Source of the DNA: Acanthaster planci
Lineage: Eukaryota; Echinodermata; Asteroidea; Valvatida; Acanthasteridae
Length of the DNA stretch: 64,000 nt
Assembly (NCBI RefSeq): GCF_001949145.1
Contig: NW_019091460.1
Span: forward strand, 235,508-299,507
Reading direction: 5' to 3'
Positions 57,901 through 64,000 of this stretch are shown piece after piece. The translations under genes were made by a program, and so were the position numbers. The first letter of the stretch is position 1, and every line of letters starts with the position of its first letter. The notes under the pieces are model-generated. The model searched no databases. It was not told where the DNA came from and saw only the letters and a list, made by a program, of their open reading frames with translations.

Positions 57901-60900
57901 AAAATGGTCAAAATAAAAGTTATGCTTCAGGAAGGAAATTAATGCTCATAACCAATGCGGAGGAACTGACTCTGATTACTATAGCCTAGAATGAACACTT
58001 AACGGCAGTCAAATTCCAGTATACCTAGATAGATAGATGTACTAACAATACAAACCAACTGTTACTCAAACACTGTAAATGAGCTATTTTTCAATGTTGA
58101 TGATTTACATTTATTCGCCATCAATTTGTCCACATTTATTGTCAAATTTATAAACCCCACAAAATGCAGGATGGGAACAAAGCACATGAAGCATATGTCA
58201 CAGATTACAGTTACACCTGTTTATACCACATTAGATAAAGTAGGCAAAGTGTTTGCAACCAATTGAACCTGGTACAGTGGAGATATGTTAAATTATCTGG
58301 GCTTAAAGATTGCGAAGTAAACATGTATACAAACAGGTTAATTATGTACAAAATGGAGAGAAAGGGTGTTTAGCAATGTAGCAACAAGCATTCCAAAATT
58401 TCCCAGTTCTAATAAACGATTTTTTTTCACGTGAACTGTTGATGATTCTGTGGCTGTCTGGAGTCATCTTTCTTTGATCCGTCCCTCACAAGGCTCTAAC
58501 TATTTCTACTCTTTGCATCAGACAAATTTCTTCCCAGTCATTTTAGGTACATGTACAGCACTGTTACTAGTGTTCCAGACAGGTAAGAATGCATTTGCAG
58601 TTTTTGGGGGTGGCTTAATGGACAGCTGATTTTTTAACACCAACCCTAACAGTCCTCAAATATCCAAATTTCAATATGAGGGTAAGAAATAAGTGAACGT
58701 TTGTACATTCCCCTCATTATAAGCAACGGGAAAGGTTACTGGGCCATTTGCACTGGTGTGATGTTTGTTCCATTTTTTATCAAGTGAGAAATAAATAATC
58801 AATTTTTTTCTATTAATAAAATTACAAACTGAAATGAATTTGTCACAGTACTACTGTGAAGTTACTATAGCCACTCAAGTTGGTCCGAAAGAGTTTGGTG
58901 GTGCAGCTGACATAGCAGTTACTGACCATCCTGGTGACCTCTGACCACCCTGGTGACCTCTGACTATCCTGGTGATCTCACTGTAGCAGACATGCATCAC
59001 AATCGAGTGTCCATAAGGAGCAGTGAAGGACTTTGCGTCAAGGAGCTGTTAATTTTAGTTACAGGTTTTGCCCTTACACCAACGTATAACACTGTATACT
59101 CAGTGTCTTTCTGCAAGCCGTCAGACAATCACTGAGTATACAGTATTATAAATATACCTCAGTGTAAGGGCTCAGCCCATAATTACAATTAATACACATA
59201 TAGTTGTTGAAAGGCTGATGAGTAGACTAACCTCAGGTACACCTTGCTTCTCAAGATTCCTCTTCAACAAGGACACCAAGTCTTGTTTCAATGTTAGCCT
59301 CTCATCACCTGTTTATTAAATGTTAAAAAGAAAGTTTTTAGTGCACAATTGACTTCAGATTACCATCTTTTCCAAATACAAATTACTTTCCATAAGCGTG
59401 GGGTTTTCCCAAAATTAACCAAAGTGACAAGTGACATATCATTTTGAAAAAAAAATCAAATGTCGTCTAAATTCTGGGACAAAATAGCAGACATAAGATC
59501 TGCAACAATACAAAGAAGGCATTTCACACAATAAATTTTTCAAGTCTCGAATAAAAGTTCTTTTGAACTTGGGAAAAAAAGCTGAACATAAAATAAACTA
59601 ATCAGAACATCATTTGGAAAAATACTTTTTGAGAGGCTGAAGGTAGAAAACACTCCATGAAACATGTAATTAGCAGCTTTGTCCAACAAAAATGTATATT
59701 TGCTTTGGAAAACCTAGGCTGGATTAGTTAACTGCCAAGTCCAATTGTATTCTGTTCAAATGTCTTCACTGACAGTATAATAGACACAATCTCTACATCA
59801 CTACTGTACATATTGCTTTCCTAACAAGATCCTTCTGTTACAGCTTGGCACAAGGGTGTCGCAAGAGGGTCAGGGCAAGGGGGCATGAAAAGTTAGAAAA
59901 AAGGGACAAAATGTGAAAAAAAAGAAAATGAAATGACGGGGGATTGAAATGACTGATTTGCTTGTAAAAATGTCAAAATTGGCCCTCTTCCAATTTAATG
60001 ATGTTGATGAGTGTGATGCCCATGGTTTGGCGTCGTCTTCTAAATCATGAGAGTTGAGTTACCCAAAAGTACTCACAGAAATAAACATGTAGTACACAGA
60101 AAGAGTAGAAAGGGACTTTGTTTCGAACCTAAGGTTCTGATTTGACCTCTGACTTTATGACTGAAACGGATCCCTTGCAATTGGTATTCAGTATAATGGG
60201 AAGGAACCATTAAAAAACATAAATTGCAATCCAATCCAAATTCAATTTTGAACACGCCAAGTGAAAATGAAAAGTTAGCAATTAGTCACACACACAAATA
60301 AGTCAGACTTACTGCAGCTCAGAAAGAGAGACATTAATATACTGCAACCCAGAGGTCAAAGGTCATAAATACTGTACCTAAGAGATCATTATCGTTATCA
60401 TTGTCTGTAATAGTAATCTCTCCATCTGAGAACTGGTCTTCAGTGTCTGAGGAAGCTGTTATAAAAATGGTTAGCAGAAGTGATGTATTGTTCATGAGAA
60501 TATGAACCAAAAAATGTGTAAATGAGAATATGAACCAAAAAATGTGTCATGTGACAAATTAGAAATAAAGTATAAGCTATTATGAATTATTTACTAGGCA
60601 GCTTGTTAAATCCAACAAAATCCAACAATGAGAAATTTGTAAAGCCCCACAAAATATAACAACATCCACCTGGGAAAAACTTTCTTGAAGAAGCTAAGAT
60701 CAACAGTATCCTAAAGAAACTGCCTTTTGTTGGTTATTGTTCAATTAAGAATCAGAAGTAACAAATAATTGTTGGTAATCAATCAGGTGAGAACAACCCA
60801 GTTGCTAGAAATAAAAGAAAGTTAAATACCACAAATTGAATTTGGTTTCCATGTCTTGCATAACTTTTGTTGTCAATGTACCAGAGTGATTTGAAATGTA

Positions 60901-63705
60901 CATTGTAACTGATCTCAAGCAAGTACTGAATGAGCTGTGTATCACTTAAAGCAGTGATAGCTGCTCATGACATGGATGCGCTGGAATGCAAGAAGCAGAA
61001 ATGAAAATAGGCTGGTCACAAATCTAACTCAATGCTGAGTGAATTTAATTGACGAAGCTGACAGCTGATGTAGCATATGTACATGAATATTCCTGTCGTA
61101 CCTAGCTCCTGGGAAGATTTCATGGAAATATCACCTTCCTCCTCGTTTGACTGAATACCGTCATCTGAAGAAGAAACTCATTTTAATTAAATATTTTCAC
61201 CAAAATATGCCATTGGGGAAAAAACTAATTCAAAAATTCATACTTTTCAGACAAGCAATGCTGTAAATGATTATGCCGCATTCAAATAAATGCAAATGCA
61301 TTGCACAAAAACCCAATTGCAAGGTATAAGGAAAATGCCACTAGCTGACTACTTCTCCAGGAGATTATCACCATGGTTACCTGATTCCTCCTCTTCCTCT
61401 GAGCTTAGTGATTGAGCCAAGATGGGTGCAGCTTTCTTAGCAGGAGGAGACGGGGGAGGTTTAGCAGGAGATTTCTGTTGAGAGGAAGACAATGAAGATA
61501 AATAATCCAAGACTCCAACAGTATTGTATCAGACACATCAGGTAAGGGGTGCATCGGGGTGTTGACATGGGGTTTATGGGATGGAAGACCCCTTGGCTGG
61601 ATGAAAAAGAAGCCAGCTACTTAAGATGATGCATTTGGAGGCGTACCATGGATTCTGTCCTTCGACCTTCATCCTTGTGACCCAGGTTTGTGTCTTGCAC
61701 AGGTTCTAGACTAGTTTGATTAGTTACCACTAGACAACCAATGATCAATTTTGCCTGGTCACCAAAATATATCTTGTGCATAAGTTACCTTGCAAAATGA
61801 CCAGCAGATAAGGGCACCCTTTTTATATTCTACGGTTCTCATTTCTGACTGACCCTATTTTGGGCTTCCGATCATGAAAAAAAACCAAACTTTTTTTCCC
61901 CGCCAATCCTGCTAAAAAGGCCTAAACCCCGAAAAACTGAAGGGAAAAAAAATTGGCCAGCATGGCCTTTGAAAACAAAAGCCCTGAAAACGTACGATTT
62001 TGCAAACGACCAACGGTGACGGTCGGCGTTCACATGAACATTCGGTATACCGCACCTTTCTGTGGCCCACTGAGGTTCGTGCATAGCCCTACACAAGCAA
62101 CAAGGAATTTTTTTTTTCAACCGACCGACCTTATCTCAAGTGGTAAAAGAAATGAGAACCATAGAATTTAATAAGGGCGCCTTTATGATAGCCCACTGAT
62201 GGTACTTGGCGCAGTGACAATATATGCCTTCCACTCATGACATAGTTCAGGCTAGTTCATTCAAACTCACGAGCAAAGTTAGTTTAGAGTTTCTTATCAT
62301 GCCTGGCAAACAAAATAATAACAGAGTATTCAGGGATGCATACCACTCCTAAAGAGCACAAACATTCTAAATAAAATAAACGTCAAACAAATGCTTCAGT
62401 TCAGCAGTGCTTGCACGTAAGAAATGTACTATTGGTGAATCAAAGTGGGAAATAGATATCTGATAGAGTTGAATAACAGGTGACCGTGAATGTCTTCCTG
62501 TTGATAATTTGATGAGGAAAATACATTGAGAAGTATGAAATGTGCAGGTTAATTTACCCATTGACATGAATACCATAATTAAAACCATTAACAGCAACAG
62601 GTAAATGATGGATACATCTCAACCTCTGAGCAATTTTCTACAACAGAAACTTGAAAAGTAATTTCAAACAATGACAGAAAAGCAGACTTTGGAATCTATT
62701 CAATACTGAAAAGTTGTTCAGTGTTAACAATCTTGAGCTTTCTAATTCTGTTTAATGAAAAAAAAAGCATCACCTACGGTCCAGTAAGTATGTTTTTAAC
62801 ATCAGTGTAGGAATGTCAGCTACTAATAGTTTTTCAACCAATTACCTCTTAGTACTTCCAAATCAATTCCATTCTTCATGCCTTGGATGACACACAATTT
62901 GTTACAATCTTATCCCTATGCACCCCCTAATTTAAGTTTCAGGATTGCCAACCACAATATGCATGAAGCTGGTATGGATTCCTGTAGTCTATAGGCTTGC
63001 AACTTAGACTTGAAAAAAAGAGGACATTCCAATCTTTACAAGACTTTGTTCAGTGTTTTTCAATTTTCAATGGCATGAGTGTGAAGTGAAAAAAAAGGAA
63101 ATCAGCAGATCCAAGGAAAAGTTACATGCCTGTGTAGGGTGTAGAATTTGGATCGATTTGAGCAGGGTTCCTAAAAAAAGTTCCATAGGATTAAGGTTAA
63201 AGATCAAGCAGTGACAAAATACAAATGAGGGTGAGAAATTCGGCAGCAATGGATGAAAAAAACTGGATGCTGATGGAAATCAGTAGAGGGCGCCAAACCT
63301 GAGCATATATCAAATCAAGCCTCTTGGCCTGTAGTACTTGCTGACCAGTATTGACTGGTGTGTTGCTGACCACTGCTGGCTTGACCTCTGGTATAATGGA
63401 TACTGGAGGCTATATAGCATTAAATTGGAAAAGTTATTTGCAAAGATGCTTTGTCAAATACTAGGGAAATCGATTTTGAATTATTTCAGTGCCGAAGCCT
63501 TTTGTCTGCCCAAAAATGAATATCTGAAGCTGATTAAAATATTTTCAAACACTTAAATGTGATCTTTATGATAAAATCCTACTTGGACTTGAAAAGCTTC
63601 AAAAAAGGGCACACAATGGGGCAAATATAAACTTACAGGTCGCGCTTTCAGAGACTTAATCTCCTCTTCCTTGCTTCTTAATACCTTCTTCTGTTCTTTA
63701 GATTC
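54969..63705 (-). CDS. DZIP1: DZIP1/DZIP1L-type cilium assembly protein, C-terminal 554 aa in 12 exons, 5' part off the right edge
   Basis: DZIP1 family proteins sit at the basal body and transition zone, promote ciliogenesis and affect Hedgehog signalling. Exons: 63637-63705, 61381-61474, 61102-61164, 60378-60455, 59232-59308, 57599-57791, 56966-57215, 56410-56776, 55902-56066, 55602-55723, 55332-55429 and 54969-55057 (TGA). Phases all close (1,665 bases). The first exon is coiled coil (ESKEQKKVLRSKEEEIKSLK). Next is a Pro/Lys then acidic linker. The family-typical block follows: LKQDLVSLLKRNLEKQGVPE, GVNGITSNSLDNKMRRLKEQ and HPHFREIRKSLKEDLERMLA. The rest is Ser/Pro-rich and very acidic, with a Gln tract (RQQQQRQQQQG) and tail DFDDDDDLDLSDL. 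The call rests mainly on the GVxGI...HFREIRKSL block; DZIP1 versus DZIP1L is not resolved. The N-terminal Dzip-like domain and zinc finger lie outside the window. Confidence 0.75.
55117..55160. repeat. (GACA)n-like microsatellite
   Basis: Imperfect acag/gaca repeats in an intron of the DZIP1-type gene. Confidence 0.8.
58922..58978. repeat. Three copies of a 19-bp tandem repeat
   Basis: Unit close to tgaccatcctggtgacctc, three copies with single changes, in a DZIP1 intron. Confidence 0.9.
59051..59190. mobile_element. MITE-like foldback element in DZIP1 intron
   Basis: The arms 59051-59105 and 59130-59190 are inverted copies: perfect over actgtatactcagtg near the loop and imperfect outward through cccttacac to aatt ends. 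The loop is about 24 bases and there is no coding capacity. Confidence 0.7.
60494..60548. repeat. 28-bp tandem duplication
   Basis: atgagaatatgaaccaaaaa and atgtgt occur twice in succession at 60494 and 60522, in a DZIP1 intron. Confidence 0.9.
61811..62183. mobile_element. Non-autonomous inverted-repeat element, about 370 bp
   Basis: Terminal inverted repeats of about 34 bp (gggcacccttttta...ggttctcatttc at 61812-61845; complement ending at 62181) bound an interior with no convincing gene. It lies in the 2.2-kb intron of the DZIP1-type gene between exons at 61474 and 63637. The rest of that intron shows nothing. Confidence 0.7.
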
Positions 63706-63790
63706 CTGAAAAAAAAAACAAGCAGATTTGGGATTATCTTTAAGCCAATGGTTTTCATGAACAATTCCTAATAATGGCACATCTGAAAAC

Positions 63791-64000
63791 TTAAGGCTCT
63801 TCTTCTTTTATTTTGAACATTTCTTTCTGGGCAGGTGTGAACAAAGAGATCAATATTCTCATACCGGGGATCAGTTTGTGTTTCCAGGCTGTTTTCGCCT
63901 TCCAACTCTGTGAATCTGGTTCGACTCTCATCCAAGCCAACATTTCAATTGGGTTGTTAGATTCCAATATCTTTCTATAGGCTCCCCAGTACACTGGTCT
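63791..64000 (-). CDS. Unassigned partial reading frame at the right edge
   Basis: A minus-strand frame is open from the window edge to a TAA at 63791, about 69 codons including YWGAYRKILESNNPIEMLAW and SQSWKAKTAWKHKLIP. A possible donor (g|gtatga) after HKLIP would end it in phase 1, which does not fit the phase-0 start of the next DZIP1 exon at 63705. So it is probably not a DZIP1 exon as read. It may belong to a nested element, an alternative exon, or be chance. No family recognised. Confidence 0.25.
   Translation of the reverse strand, partial: RPVYWGAYRKILESNNPIEMLAWMRVEPDSQSWKAKTAWKHKLIPGMRILISLFTPAQKEMFKIKEEEP

Noticed and set aside
61872-62171. Overlapping short frames on both strands
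   Set aside because: They fall inside the inverted-repeat element at 61811-62183 and show no transposase motifs.
1-64000. CRISPR arrays, bacterial operons, rRNA or tRNA genes
   Set aside because: No regularly spaced identical repeats with unique spacers, and no cloverleaf or rRNA signature noticed by eye. The gene structure is plainly animal.

Overview
This is a stretch of an animal nuclear genome. Genes are split by many short GT-AG introns, intergenic DNA is AT-rich, there are numerous small foldback repeats, and every recognisable protein is metazoan. The protein set (CENP-I, CDC16/APC6, AKAP14, DGAT2/MOGAT2, DZIP1) and the frequent 'taggcctat' and 'tacatgta' words suggest an invertebrate deuterostome, most likely an ambulacrarian (echinoderm or hemichordate). 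That taxonomic guess is inference. There is no sign of bacterial, organellar or viral DNA.

Layout, left to right. At 1.4-3.1 kb, minus strand, are the first four coding exons of CENP-I, an inner-kinetochore protein; the rest of the gene runs off the left edge. At 4.5-9.5 kb, minus strand, are two intronless reading frames (253 and 483 aa) that I do not recognise. From 9.5 to 21 kb is mostly gene-poor DNA with foldback elements, plus one two-exon gene (16.2-17.2 kb, plus strand) for a 138-aa protein whose N-terminus looks N-myristoylated and palmitoylated. At 21.3-28.5 kb, minus strand, is a complete 16-exon CDC16 (APC/C subunit, TPR protein, 583 aa). It sits head to head with a complete three-exon AKAP14 (191 aa, ciliary PKA anchor) on the plus strand at 29.3-30.3 kb.

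From 32.3 to 52.2 kb, minus strand, there are five complete tandem acyl-CoA:acylglycerol acyltransferase genes. The one at the transcriptional 3' end is DGAT2-like and the four upstream are MOGAT2-like. They share the same splice pattern: downstream coding exons of 175, 200 (185 in the DGAT2-like gene) and 155 bp. The two rightmost copies come from a recent duplication of about 4.9 kb that carried flanking DNA along. This MOGAT2-then-DGAT2 order in one orientation recalls the linkage of the two genes in vertebrates.

From 55.0 to 63.7 kb, minus strand, are the last 12 exons (554 aa) of a DZIP1-type ciliary basal-body protein; its 5' part lies beyond the right edge. Two functional themes recur: cell division (CENP-I, CDC16) and cilia (AKAP14, DZIP1). 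The acyltransferase cluster makes neutral lipids at the endoplasmic reticulum. I see no operon-like system. The most unusual non-genic feature is a nested palindromic element at 35.98-36.15 kb whose minus strand has hammerhead-ribozyme-like core sequences. Exon coordinates were worked out by hand from splice consensus and reading phase; phases close without gaps in all the main genes.
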